Shown here piece by piece: positions 13,425-25,532 of a DNA stretch of 64,000 bases. The DNA comes from Anaeromyces robustus (lineage: Eukaryota > Neocallimastigomycota > Neocallimastigomycetes > Neocallimastigales > Neocallimastigaceae), in NCBI GenBank assembly GCA_002104895.1, contig MCFG01000058.1, positions 152,001-216,000 on the forward strand, written 5' to 3'. The translations under genes and the position numbers were made by a program. The notes under the pieces are model-generated. The model worked only from the letters and a program-made list of their open reading frames with translations, searched no databases and was not told the DNA's origin. Position 1 is the stretch's first letter, and each line of letters starts with the position of its first letter.

Positions 13425-13540
13425 TATAGATTGATATAATAGTTTTTGTAAGTTACTAGTATCAGCTTTTATTTGATCATAATATTTTCATACATTTCAT
13501 GAATTAATAGCATTCTCAAAACAATAAAAAGACTTCTACA
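13425..13540 (-). pseudogene. short decayed coding remnant, family unknown
   Basis: On the minus strand one frame reads KSFYCFENAINS, stop, NV, stop, then KYYDQIKADTSNLQKLLYQ. Both internal stops are TGA, as expected from G-to-A change of Trp codons. The composition is more protein-like than its surroundings. I do not recognise the family, and it could be chance. Confidence 0.3.
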
Positions 13541-15003
13541 AATATTATCATAAATGATAATATTTATAAAATGAAATAACTATGAGTAATAAATATATTT
13601 TATTTATTTGTTCAAATATTACTAATTATTTCATATTATATATAATATTATATATATTTAGAATTTATAAATTACGAAATATTTGTATTTTTCTGAATAA
13701 AAATCATAAAACATTTTATTATAAATCTATATATTTTATTATTAAAAAACTTTTATTTTATTTTATATTGATTAAATAAATTATATTTCAGTCAAAAAAT
13801 AAATATATATATGGAGTTATTTATATTTAATTTCAAGGGATACCAATTTTTTAAATAAACATTCTTAAAAAAAAAAATTAAAATAGAATAATTTTAAATA
13901 TTATCATAAAAAGAATGTTAAAATAGAAATAATAAATCTTAATAAAATTTATTATTTCTATTATATATATTTTATTTATATATTTATATTTAAAATATGA
14001 GTAATTATCTAATGAAGCTTGAATAACTACGAAATCTTCATATTTTAATTAATAAGAACATAATACTAAATAAGTACATAATACTTTTTTTATTAAATAA
14101 TGGATATGTTTTAATAAATATCTTTATTTTACTAAATAACTTTACGTAATTGAGACAATGTTTCTCTTACCCACAATATCGTTATAGTTTTATCCAACAA
14201 TAACTATAAATATATAAAATTTTTATTTATGAAACTTATATTCTTTTTTTTTTAAATGTTTTTAAAATAGTTGAGTGATTTTTATTATTATTTATTTTTA
14301 ACTTTTTTTATATTAACTATTATTATTAATAATTGATAATATTATAAATATTATAATATTATGAATAAATTAATTAATATTGTAACATTATTAATTAAAT
14401 AATATTATAAAAAGAAATAATAGCTATTTATAATAAAAATATTATATTAACATCTTCCAATATTTATCAGTTTTTTCATTATATATTCATAATTAGTATT
14501 ATGTTAATGTATTAGACCATAATAAAAGCAGAAAAAATTTACAATAAAATAATAATAAGATAAGTGAAGAGAATTATTTTATTGAATTAAAAATTAATAT
14601 AACAAAATAGAAATAAAAGTAATATTTAAATGAAAATAAAAATTTATAATATTTTAATATTTATTATTTAATATTGATGATCAATTTAAATCAAATATAT
14701 TTATAAGTCTACATATTGAAATATTTTATTAAGAAGATTGATGATGATACTTGTAAATATTATAAATATAAATTATCGTATGTAATAAAAATAATTTCAA
14801 ATATTTTTTTTAAAAAAAAAATTCATATCTATCATTACAAACAATTTTATTATAATTATTACATTTGATGATTAAAAAAACTAAATTTTTATATCATTAA
14901 CAATATAAAATATAAAAAAATTTTTTTTCTATTTTTTTACTTATTTTTTTTTTACCTTTTTATTATCTTATTTTATTTGTTATTTAATTATTTTTTACTT
15001 TTA

Positions 15004-15034
<31 letters not shown>

Positions 15035-15463
15035 AGAAATATTTAATAATCTTCAATAAATACAAAATGATAATTGTTTTTTTTTCTATTTTCTTTTATT
15101 AATTTTTATTAATTTATGTAATTAATACATTTAAAATTTTAATTTTAATTAATAATTATAATAGTTCTATTAATTCATTTTATAAGGTTGATTTATATTT
15201 ACATATAAAATAGTTATTAAATATAGCACATTATATATTATATATATTATATGTAAATAAGATATATCATAAATAAATTTACTATTTTTTTTTTTAGATT
15301 TTTATTTTATTTTTTATTTTTATTAAATTCATTGCATTATTTATTTTAAAGTTATTTATTTATTTGTTTTTTTTTTTTCAATTTGATGTTTATTATTAAA
15401 TGATTGATTCAACTTATGGCTACATATTTAAGAAAACATTATTATAAATAAATATGAAATATA

Positions 15464-15546
15464 CTTTGAAATGTTTACATATATAATTTTATAATAATAA
15501 AATAATAAAGAAAAAAGAAATATTTGTATATGTAAACATTTCAAAG
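15464..15546. repeat. perfect 20-bp inverted repeat
   Basis: The arms are 15464-15483 (CTTTGAAATGTTTACATATA) and 15527-15546 (its exact reverse complement), separated by 43 bp. The arms are not simple AT repeats. It could be a foldback or MITE remnant, or a transcript hairpin. No target-site duplication is clear. Confidence 0.75.
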
Positions 15547-16676
15547 ATAAAAAGATATATAAATCTAATTTAATTAATTAATATATTCTAATATTATATT
15601 AATTATATAAAAACAAGAAAAAGTACAAATTTTTTATATTTTATGTTTTATTATATTAAAATGGAAATATTATTTATTTATTTATTTTTGCTTTATTAAT
15701 CTTTTAAAAAATCATCATTTTATGTTCATCCTTTCTTTAAATAACTGATTATACTAATAATTAGTTTATTATATATCATCATATCATCATATATAGCAAT
15801 ATGTAAAAAGAGTTTTTTATTTTTTTTTATTTTATTATTTTCTATTAAAAATAATAATATTTTTATTGATATATTTATTTATCTTTTATACATTTATATA
15901 ATTCATACAATTCAAACAATTCATACATTTATACATTTCGGAATTTTATAGTAAATTCTATAATAATTATAGAGTTACACAAAGATATATAAATAAAGTT
16001 ATTTTAAAGGTACAATATAACAAATAGATTAACAAAGATAAACAAATAATGACTGCACAGAAAAAAAAAAAAAAAAAAAAAAAAACATTATATATATTAT
16101 ATATATATATATTTATATATATGTATATAATTACAATGTATTAAAAATGTAATTTATAGAATTGATGTATTAATAATTAAAGTAAATATTAATATATATT
16201 ATTATATAGAATAATATATAAAAGTCTTGTTTATTATGAAATACAAAAAAAAATTTTTTTTTTTTTAAAAAAAATAAAACAAAGATTTTTAATTCGAAAA
16301 ATAAAAAATAATTTTATTTAATATTACTCATTAATTAATGTAATGTTTTTCTATTTTCTATATAATGTAGATTTAAAAAATTTTAATAAATAAATAGTAT
16401 TTAAAATATATTATTTTCTTGAATTTTATATTAACTTTTTTATTAATACCATATATTATGAATACTATATATTATATACTTGGTAATATATATATTTTAT
16501 TATATATTAAATATGGAATATAAAATTTTTAAAAAATATTATAATATAAATATAGAAAAAAATTATGCTTCTTTAATTTTTTTATTTTTTTTATTTTTAA
16601 TATATTTAATATTTTTATTATTTATTAATTTTCAATTTTTTTTTTGTAAAAAATTATATATATATAATAAGTTAAA

Positions 16677-17555
16677 ATGGGTAAAATCGCTGTTATTGGA
16701 TCAACTGGTAAATATGGTGGTAAAGCCATAGATTATCTTATTGAACGTGGTGTCAGTCCATCTGATATTATTGCTATTTATCGTAATGAAGAAAAGGCTC
16801 TTCCACTTAAGGATAGAGGTCTTGAAATTAGATATGGTGATTATCAAAAAGAAGATTTTTCAGAAAAAGTTTTTGAAGGTGCTGAAAAATTACTTTTTGT
16901 TTCAGGTTTAGATGAAGATAGTTTTAAACGTATTCAAGATCATATGGTAGTTATTGATGCTGCTCGTAAAGTTGGTCTTAAACAAATTGTTTATACTAGT
17001 ATTGCTAATCCAGAAAATTCAATATTCCATCATGAAAATGTTCACTTAGCTACTGAATTTGCTATTAAAGCAGCTAAAATTCCATACACCTTTTTACGTA
17101 ATACTTTCTATTTACAATACTTTGTTGTTCAAAAAGATTTAAAACGTTCTGTTGATAGTGGAATATTTTATTCACTTTCTAAAGGTAAAAAAATTAATTT
17201 AGTTACTCGTGAAGATATGGCCAAGGCTGCTGCAGTAGTTTTAACTACTGAAGGTCATATTAATAAAACTTATGAAATTACTGCTCCAGAAGCTTATTCC
17301 TACAAGGATATTTGTGATACTTTAGCTGATGTTACTGGAAAGAAAATTGAATTTGTTGAAACAACTAAAGAAGAATATGTTGCTTATTTAGATAAAATTG
17401 GTGTACCAAAACAATTCCAACAATGGGATACTGGTTTTGCTCAAATTGGTTATTCTTCAGGATGGGCTGAAAAAACTAGTCCAGATTTAGCTAATCTTAT
17501 TGGTAAAGAAAATATTACCACTCCAAGACAACTTATAGAAAAAATGGAATTTTAA
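16677..17555 (+). CDS. NmrA/QOR2-like NAD(P)-binding reductase (atypical SDR)
   Basis: A 292-residue protein in a single exon. The N-terminus MGKIAVIGSTGKYGGKAIDY is a Rossmann beta-alpha-beta with the GxxGxxG motif (residues 8-14). It is followed by IIAIYRNEEK, RYGDYQKEDF and KQIVYTSIANPEN, and then IPYTFLRNTFYLQYF, which is typical of NmrA-like and quinone-oxidoreductase-2-like SDRs. Length and order fit QorB-type proteins, which bind NADPH and reduce quinones or act as redox sensors. The substrate cannot be read from the sequence. The ATG at 16677 follows an AT-rich leader (GTTAAAATGGG) and begins the Rossmann strand directly. There is no targeting signal, so it is likely cytosolic. No introns and bacterial-type family membership are compatible with horizontal acquisition. 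Confidence 0.85.
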   Translation: MGKIAVIGSTGKYGGKAIDYLIERGVSPSDIIAIYRNEEKALPLKDRGLEIRYGDYQKEDFSEKVFEGAEKLLFVSGLDEDSFKRIQDHMVVIDAARKVGLKQIVYTSIANPENSIFHHENVHLATEFAIKAAKIPYTFLRNTFYLQYFVVQKDLKRSVDSGIFYSLSKGKKINLVTREDMAKAAAVVLTTEGHINKTYEITAPEAYSYKDICDTLADVTGKKIEFVETTKEEYVAYLDKIGVPKQFQQWDTGFAQIGYSSGWAEKTSPDLANLIGKENITTPRQLIEKMEF

Positions 17556-18317
17556 TGTATTAATCATCAATGATGAAAAATTTAAAGTACCATTAGTAAA
17601 TAAAAATAAAACAAAAATTACAAAAAATTAAGAAATTAATTTTAGAAAAATAAAAAACAAAAAAATTATAAAACTACAAATGACTTATAAATATTTTAAA
17701 TAAATAAAATATAAACATATATATATAAATAACATATAAATATAAGTAAAAACACATTTATATAAATATAAAATTTTTATTTATAATTTATTAATAATAT
17801 ATATTTATAATAATAAATAAAAATAAAAAAGAAAAGGAATGAAAGAACAAAAAAAAAAAAAAGAATTTTTAAATTATTATTTAAAAATATATAAGATAAA
17901 AATTTTGAAAAAAGATTAAAATTAAAAAAAAAAAAAAAAATGTAAATTATAATTCCAATAAAAAAAAAAAAATAAATAAATGAATAAATAAATTTTTAAA
18001 TTGTATAAAATAATTAGTCTTTAATCTTTTTGAATTAAATTAAAAATGAAATAAATTTCATTTTGTAAAAAAAAAAATTTTAAATTTTAATTCATTAATT
18101 TTTGTTTACTACTAATTATTGTTATAAATTAGAGAAATTTTTTTTTTATCAGTTATTTAAAATTAAATTGAATGAATATAATTAAAATAAGTCATTAATA
18201 ATAAATTAATACTTTGATATTTTATTTTTAATATTAATAAACGATTTTACTTTATTTGTTTTATTTATTTTTTTTTTTAAAGTTACATAATTTTTAGTTT
18301 AAAAAATGTAATTGCAT

Positions 18318-18356
18318 AACAAATTTCAATTGATTTACTATCAATTGAAATTTGTT
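18318..18356. repeat. perfect 17-bp hairpin with a 5-nt loop
   Basis: AACAAATTTCAATTGAT (18318-18334), loop TTACT, then the exact reverse complement (18340-18356). It lies between two convergent genes, about 760 bp from the reductase stop, so a role in 3'-end formation is unlikely for that gene. A foldback remnant is possible. Confidence 0.75.
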
Positions 18357-18508
18357 TTTGTAAATAATAAATATAATATAAATATTATGTAATGTTTAAA
18401 TTAAAAAAATTTAATAAAAAATAATTAAAAATAGTTTATATATTATTATAATATTATAATAATACATATAATACAAATGCTATATAGGAATAATAAATAA
18501 TTAAATTA

Positions 18509-18646
<138 letters not shown>

Positions 18647-19127
18647 ATATATTTTATATTATATTTTTGGTGTAACAGCAATATTTATAAAATATTTTTT
18701 TTATTTTAATTTTTTTTATTTTATAAATTTAACAATTCTGAAAAAAATTTTTTTTTCTTTTATTTTACATTTTATTTTTATAAAAAAAATTTTTTTATTT
18801 TTTACATTTTTTTTAATTTTTTTCTATTTCTATTTCTATTTTTTTTTAATTTTTTTTCTATTTCTATTATTTTTTATTTATTTATTTCTATTATTAAAAA
18901 TATAGGAAAATGAATTTTTTTTAAATTTAATATTGATTATATATTTTCTTTATCAAAAAGAAAAAAAAGAGTTTTTTGTTTTTAATGTTATATTTAATAC
19001 TTATAACGAAGTTGCTTCATATATATATATATATATGTTTATTTATTTTCATATTTTAATTTTTAATTTTTTTTCTATCTTTTTTTTTTATTTTTCTATT
19101 TTATTTTAATTCATTTAAAGAATTTTT

Positions 19128-21038
19128 TTAAGCTTCGTGGAAGAAAGATGGAAGTGCATCATAGATGTAATGTTTAACAAATCCCCACCAGTGAGTTTTT
19201 CCTGGAGCAACAAGGTAATAGAAATTACCTTTAGAGAAATCAGAAGTATAAACAAATGGTTCCATCTTTTTCATTTCATCCATTTGTGGGTTCATGTTTG
19301 GATAAGCAATATCATCGGATCCGGTAGCACAGAAAATGAAAAATTCATTTTTCTTTAAACCTGCTCTATTAATAGCATCAGCAACAGATTTAGCTTTACC
19401 ATATCCACCATTAGCTTCCCAATTATCCCCACTAAGTGGCATGAAATAACCAACAATATCTAAACAATTAATAAGAACAGCCCAAGTTGAAGCTGATCCC
19501 ATAGAGAAACCACCATAAGCTCTATGCATTCTAGAAGCTCTAATATCAGCTGGTGAAGTAGATTTAGCATAAGTAGAATATTTACCTTCAACAAATGGTA
19601 TAACAGATTCACGGAATTCTTTATAGAAAGTACGTGCTTCACATTTATTGAAAGTTGGAGTAACTATAATTAAAGGTTCAAGTTCACCATTCATAATTAA
19701 ATGATCAATAATTGGTTGAAGATGAACATCAACACTGAAAATTGTATTTTCATTTTCACCACCACCATGCATAAGATAGAAAATATTATATTGTTTATTC
19801 TTATCATAACCGTAAGGTAAGTAAACATTTAATGAATTAGCACCATTAATACCATTATAATATTCTTTAATAATTTTACCAGGTTGTGGGCAATCTCTTA
19901 AATAGTCTCCTGGAGCATCTCTATATTGCATAAAGGCTTCATATTGGAAATTAGAAATAGGTCTTGGAGGATTAATTTCTTCTTCAGTTGGAGCACTAAC
20001 AGATTCAAAAATCCAAGTTTGATTACTTGTTTCTTTATTTTTCCATTGTAAAACATTACTTCCATCAGTAGTACTAGCTTTTTCAACATCAAGAACTTTA
20101 GTACTATCACTAACTTTAGTAGCAATAGCATAAACATCATCAGAAATCTTTAAAATTGAAAATTGTTGATTATCACCACCATAAGAAGAATAAATTTGAA
20201 GATTAGCACCATCCTTATCTTCACCTGCTGCAACATCTAACATATAATCCCCATACATAGTAAGTAAAGTAACATAACCATCACTAACATTTTCAAGTTT
20301 CCATTTTTGAGCGTTAGAACCAATAACTACATTAACACCATCACCAGCTCTACCATAACTAACTTGAAGATATTTACCTGATCCAGTATTTTTAATGGTG
20401 TACCAACCATTTTTAAGAACGGCTGATGGGTTATCATTAATATCTTTATTTATTAATTATATATTATTTAATATTAATATTAAATTATTATTATTAATAT
20501 TATTATTATTATTAAAAATAAAAACCACTTAATTAAAAAATAATAATAATATATATATATATATTATTTAAATAATTAATAACTATTTATATAATTACCT
20601 TCAGAAGGAGTATCATTAAAGCAAGAATCTTTAATACCACACCATTGACTATTTTCAATACCCCATTTACCTTCAGCTGTTTCTTCAATAACTGTACAGC
20701 CTTCACAACATGGATATTGTGGATAAGAAAAACATTGACTTAATTCAGTGCTATCACATTTAGATGGAATAACTAAATAATATATAGTTATTAATTTTTA
20801 TTAATAAAAAGAATTTTTTAAAAAATAAAATTTTTATTAATTATAATTTGTTTTTTTTTTATTTTTTTATTTATTTATTTTATTAATTTTTCAACATACG
20901 ACACCAGTCATTGTTTTCAACACCCCATTTGACACCATCTTCAATGTAATATGTTAAGCAAGATTTACATTCATCATAGGCATGGACTAATGTAGAACTT
21001 AATCCAGTTAATAATAAAAGGGAAGATAAGAATTTCAT
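19128..21038 (-). CDS. cellulosomal CE1 esterase, paralogue of the 9.1-kb gene
   Basis: The exons are 21038-20900, 20772-20599 and 20443-19128, in phase with GT-AG ends, giving 542 residues. The layout matches the gene at 9119-11078: signal peptide (about 1-20, MKFLSSLLLLTGLSSTLVHA); two dockerins (WGVENNDWC, then CCEGCTVIEE...WGIENSQWC); a ricin-type module (about 105-255, with QKW, QQF and QTW); and a CE1 domain with Ser418 (GGFSMGS), Asp481 (GSDD) and His522 (KTHWW). Both intron positions and phases are conserved between the copies, so they arose by gene duplication after intron gain. The catalytic domains are far closer to each other than the intergenic DNA is. The likely role is de-esterifying feruloyl or acetyl xylan on a cellulosome. 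The two genes share orientation but lie 8 kb apart with the reductase between them. Confidence 0.92.
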
Positions 21039-24000
21039 TTTAAATATTTTTTTTATTTTAATTTATTTATTTATTTTTTTTCCTATATTATTTTTTTCTT
21101 TCCTTTTTACACTATATTAATAATCAATATTAATAGTATAAAATAGAATGAAGAATAAAATATTTATGACATTTTAAAAGCCTTTATATACTTTTTTTTA
21201 TTTATTATTATTATTTTTATGAAATTTTCTTATAATAATAATGTATTCCATAAGTTAAACTTTATATATAATAATATTTAAAATTAATTATTGGTATAAA
21301 TTAATTTAATATCATTTTACTTGACAAAAAAATTATTTAAAAATCTTAATTTATATAAATTTAAACATTTTTTAATATATAAAATTCATATTAAAAATAT
21401 TACAAAAGGATAAAATAAATAGAGATTTAATATATTAATCCTAACAAAAATTTACAAAAACAAATTTAAATTATTATTAAATATATTTACCACTTTTTTT
21501 TTTACCATTACATAATTAAGTTTTCTTAATTTCTTTTTTCTTTATTTTTTATTTTTTATTTTTTATCTATTTTTTTGATAAAAATTTGTTTATGGAATAG
21601 AATTATTATTAATTATGGTTTAAACTGTATTACCGAATATAAATTTTAATTAAAGTATCATTAAGTGACCTATTTGTGCAATATTTTATATATTATATAT
21701 ATCTTTATATTTTTTTTTTTAAATTACTGTATTACATTTATTTATTACCCAAAAAAAAATAAATATTATTAAAGGTTTATTTTTAATATTCTAAATTGTA
21801 TACATAAACATTTGTCATAAATATTTTTTTATTATTATGCATTAAATTTAATAAATAATCAATTTTCATTTTTATCTTTATTTTTTAATAAAAGTATTAC
21901 ACATTTAAATACTTAAATAATATATAATTTTAGATTTATTATATTAATATATTTATCCTTTTTTGAATTTAAAAAAAATTATAAAAAGGAATTTTTTAAG
22001 ATTTTGGTGTAATATTAAATAAATATATTAAATCAACAATATTAATAATTCTATCCTATTTTTGGTAAAAAAAAATGTTGTATTAATAGAGTAAACTAGA
22101 ATCAAAATAAAATGTTAAAATTATAAAATTATAAAATTAAAAAGTTAAATATTATATTATATTTTTTAAAAATATAATATAATATTTATTATTTAAAAAT
22201 ATTGATAAAGAAATTTACAAAAATTGTATTAAGATTATTAATAAATGTATTTTTATTTTTTTTAAATATATATAATTATTTAATAAATATGATATAATTA
22301 TTTATTATTTATTATAACTTATTGTAAAAATTGTTAAAAGTTTTTATTATTTAATCAAAATGATAATAATAATAATAATAATCATTAATTATTTATTTAC
22401 AATATTTACAAGAGTTGGTAAATTATAACCAAATTATAAAAATTTTTATAATAACATTTTATTCAATATTTTTTTTTTGCATATAATACTACCTGCTTTA
22501 TTATAATTAATATTATTATTATTTATTATCACTATAATTATTAATTTTAAATCATAGATATAATAATTTTTATATTAAATAATATTTATGCAGATCTGAT
22601 TAATTTTTCTTTTAAAATATTTTTTTTTACTTTTTTTTTTTTTATTTTTTAACTAAAAGGAAAAAAAATTTAAAATTAAAACTTTATTAAATATAAAGTT
22701 TAAAATTATATAAAATAAAATTATAAATTTTAATCTGAAAATTCTTTAATAAAAAAAGGCTCATGAATTGTTTAAATTATTACTTTAAAAATGTGACTTT
22801 TTTTGTAGAAATTAAAATGATAAATTAATATTATTTAAATAAAATTTTAACTTCCATAATATTATTAATTAATGTAAATCACTTTTTATTAATTTTTTAG
22901 ATCTTCAATTTTTTTTATTTTTTTTTAAAAAAAAGTAATTATTAATTCAATATAATTATTAATAATTAATATAATTACTAATTAATTTATTAATAATTTT
23001 TTTTAATTAAGAATTAATTATTATTATTATTATTAATTATTATTATTATAATTATTATTACTATTATTATTATACTTCATTTTTTTATATTCTAATATGA
23101 GGAACCATTAAGAACAAAAAAGACAAATATAAATTTTGTTTCTTTATAATAAATAAAAAAAAATAATAAAAAATAAATTAATTATATACAGGGTTAGTTA
23201 ATTATCTATTCTAATATATCCATAAAAATTATTTGATTATTTAATTTATTTTATTAATTATAAATAATTTTTTAACTGTTATAAAATTAACCTAAGATTA
23301 TTTGTTCCTTTCTGTTAATAAAATATATTAAATTATATTTGTATAAATTAATATTTTTATTATTGTTATATATTTATTTTTTTTTAAAAAAATTATGTTT
23401 TATTTGTATATATTAAAATTTTAATATTATAATACATTAATTTAATTATAGTTATTATTAACCAATGTTTCTTATATATAAAAATAATTACAAAACTTAT
23501 TATATATATGTATTTTAGGGTTGTTTTTTATATTAATAGTTAAGCAAAATATATCATTAAAAAATTATATTATATTGTACGTTCAATTATACTTTATTTT
23601 ATAATACTTTTAATCAATTTATAAATATTAATAATTAAATTACTAATTTATTTTTTTTTTTTTTCATTTAAGTTTTACTTTAATAAATATATTTAATCAT
23701 TTATATTTTAGTTTTTCAATATATTTATATAATAAAACTATTAAATTATTAAATTATATAATTGCTATAAAAACAAATTTTTAATACACAATTTTAAACA
23801 AAAATATTACATAAATTTAAATTATTATATATTATATTTATAACAATAATAAATATATTTTATTATTGTTATAAATATAAGGTTGTTGTTTATGTTTTTT
23901 TTTATTTTTTTAAAAAAAAGAAATATATATTTCTGATAATTTTTTTTTTGTAAATTTTAAATAAGGAAAAACTAATTAGTTTTTTTATTCATACTTAAAA

Positions 24001-24388
24001 TTTTAATATAAATTTAAATTAAAAAAAAAGTTTAATTTTATATTAAATAAACTTTTTTAATTTAAACATTTTTTAAATTAATTTAATTTAATAAACATAA
24101 AAATTTTCCATTTATTAATTATTAATTTAAAAATAATTTAAAAAAAAAAATTCTTTAAATCTTAAAATTTTGTTTCTTTTGTGTAATATTAAATGATAAT
24201 TTTATAATATTAAAAAACTTAATATTATTAAATAAAAAAATGATTTAATAGTTAATAGATGATCATCTTAATAATAACTATATAAATAGTTTTTTTTATA
24301 AAATTAAAAATATTTATATATTAAATTATTAACATTGAAATCCACAATAAATGTTTTAATTATTAATTAAAAATCTTATACTATGACT
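21039..24388. other. AT-rich intergenic region
   Basis: I see no gene. It would hold the esterase promoter next to 21038. A 20-bp AT palindrome lies at 22147-22187. Confidence 0.6.
22147..22187. repeat. 20-bp AT palindrome
   Basis: The arms 22147-22166 and 22168-22187 are exact reverse complements around a single T. All bases are A or T, so chance or slippage is plausible. Confidence 0.6.
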
Positions 24389-24416
24389 TTAGTATAATAT
24401 AACTATATTATACTAA
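24389..24416. repeat. 13-bp hairpin
   Basis: TTAGTATAATATA, AC loop, then the exact reverse complement. It lies 120 bp from the next hairpin and just before the decayed coding stretch. Confidence 0.6.
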
Positions 24417-24534
24417 AAATTTATAGGGTTAGATTGCATCAGTTTAAATTAATAATATACTACTTTCGTAATTACTAATAAATACGAAATTATATTACTA
24501 ATAAATAGTATAAATCGTGTCAAAGAAATATTTA

Positions 24535-24578
24535 AAAAATATGAATTACAAATTTAAACTTTTGTAATTCATATTTTT
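24535..24578. repeat. 18-bp hairpin
   Basis: The arms 24535-24552 (AAAAATATGAATTACAAA) and 24561-24578 are exact reverse complements with an 8-nt loop. The hairpin abuts the decayed coding stretch that begins at about 24580. Confidence 0.7.
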
Positions 24579-24579
24579 A

Positions 24580-25040
24580 AAGATGAACCATTAAGCTTGA
24601 TATTTGATGAATTATGCCCGAGATAGAATACTGTGAAAATTTTATGATGATATTTTATCTGAAATATGTTATCCAGTAGTAAGTGGTGATTATGGTTTTC
24701 AAGATAATTATAATTTAAATATTTGAAGATAAAAATGGAAATTAGTACGAGAATTGTTAGATTATAAAATTCCATCTTAAAGTTGTAAAAAAAAAAAAAA
24801 AGAAATAGAATAAATGGAAATTATAAAAAAAAAATATATGTTTATGGAGTAAATGATCCTACAACTTAATAAAATTTTTTGACAAAGCCAATGCAGAAAA
24901 ATATAATCAAAATATCGAAGAGAATTAAAATTATAACTTAAAAAAGAATTTAATAGTTGGTTTACTATTATTAGTAAAAATGATTATGATTATAGAAATT
25001 CATTAAGTAACTATAAAACAACATATATAATATGTTAATT
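24580..25040 (+). pseudogene. decayed protein-coding stretch, family unknown
   Basis: Base composition is less AT-biased than the flanks, and protein-like segments appear in shifting plus-strand frames: DEPLSLIFDELCPR, YDDILSEICYPVVSGDYGF, KWKLVRELLDYKIP, VYGVNDPTT, FDKANAEKYNQNIEE and LKKEFNSWFTIISKNDYDY. Several stops and frame changes lie between them. I do not recognise the parent protein. A short minus-strand open frame over the same bases looks like a shadow. Confidence 0.45.
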
Positions 25041-25532
25041 AATAAGTTATTAACTTTTTTTTTATTTATTTGTTATTTGTTTTTATTATTTCTTTTTTAT
25101 TATTATTATTTTTATAAAAAAAGAAAGATTTCAAATTATGTTAGGCGAAAATTTTAATATTTTAATATTATTATTTTTTTTCTTCTATATATAAATACTA
25201 CAAATATATGTGATATGTAAACGATTAACGATAAATATAATATAATAATTATAACATTTAAAATATTATATAGGAATATAAATTAATAATTTATATTTTT
25301 TATACTTTTAATTAATAAATAAAATATTTAGATTTGATATAATAAAAAAAAATTAAAATAAAAATAAATATTAAAAGAAATATTACCGATAAATAATTAT
25401 AATATATATATATTATAATTATATAATTTTTGATAAAATATTAATATTTTTTTAAAATGTAATAAAATTATAAATAAATAACAACAATATATATAAAATT
25501 AAATATAAAACGATATTTTTCTTTTTTTTATT
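25041..25532. other. AT-rich intergenic region
   Basis: I see nothing here apart from the presumed 3' flank of the giant minus-strand gene. Confidence 0.6.

Larger units (their letters stand above)
11079..16676. other. 5.6-kb gene-poor AT-rich region
   Basis: I find no convincing gene. It holds ATA/AT microsatellites, slightly GC-richer islands at about 12110-12380 and 14140-14210 that I could not assign, a possible coding remnant (13425-13540), a hairpin (15464-15546) and a 25-A run (16061-16085) preceded by non-repetitive sequence. Confidence 0.55.

Noticed and set aside
13582-13779. 65-codon plus-strand frame
   Set aside because: Composition equals AT background; no motif.
16061-16085. 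25-A run as a retroposon tail
   Set aside because: No target duplication or recognisable SINE/LINE body upstream; such runs are common here.
16480-16731. Frame overlapping the reductase start
   Set aside because: AT-rich leader; the Rossmann motif needs the other frame from 16677.
24569-24775. 68-codon minus-strand frame
   Set aside because: The plus strand shows better protein-like pieces; this is likely a shadow.
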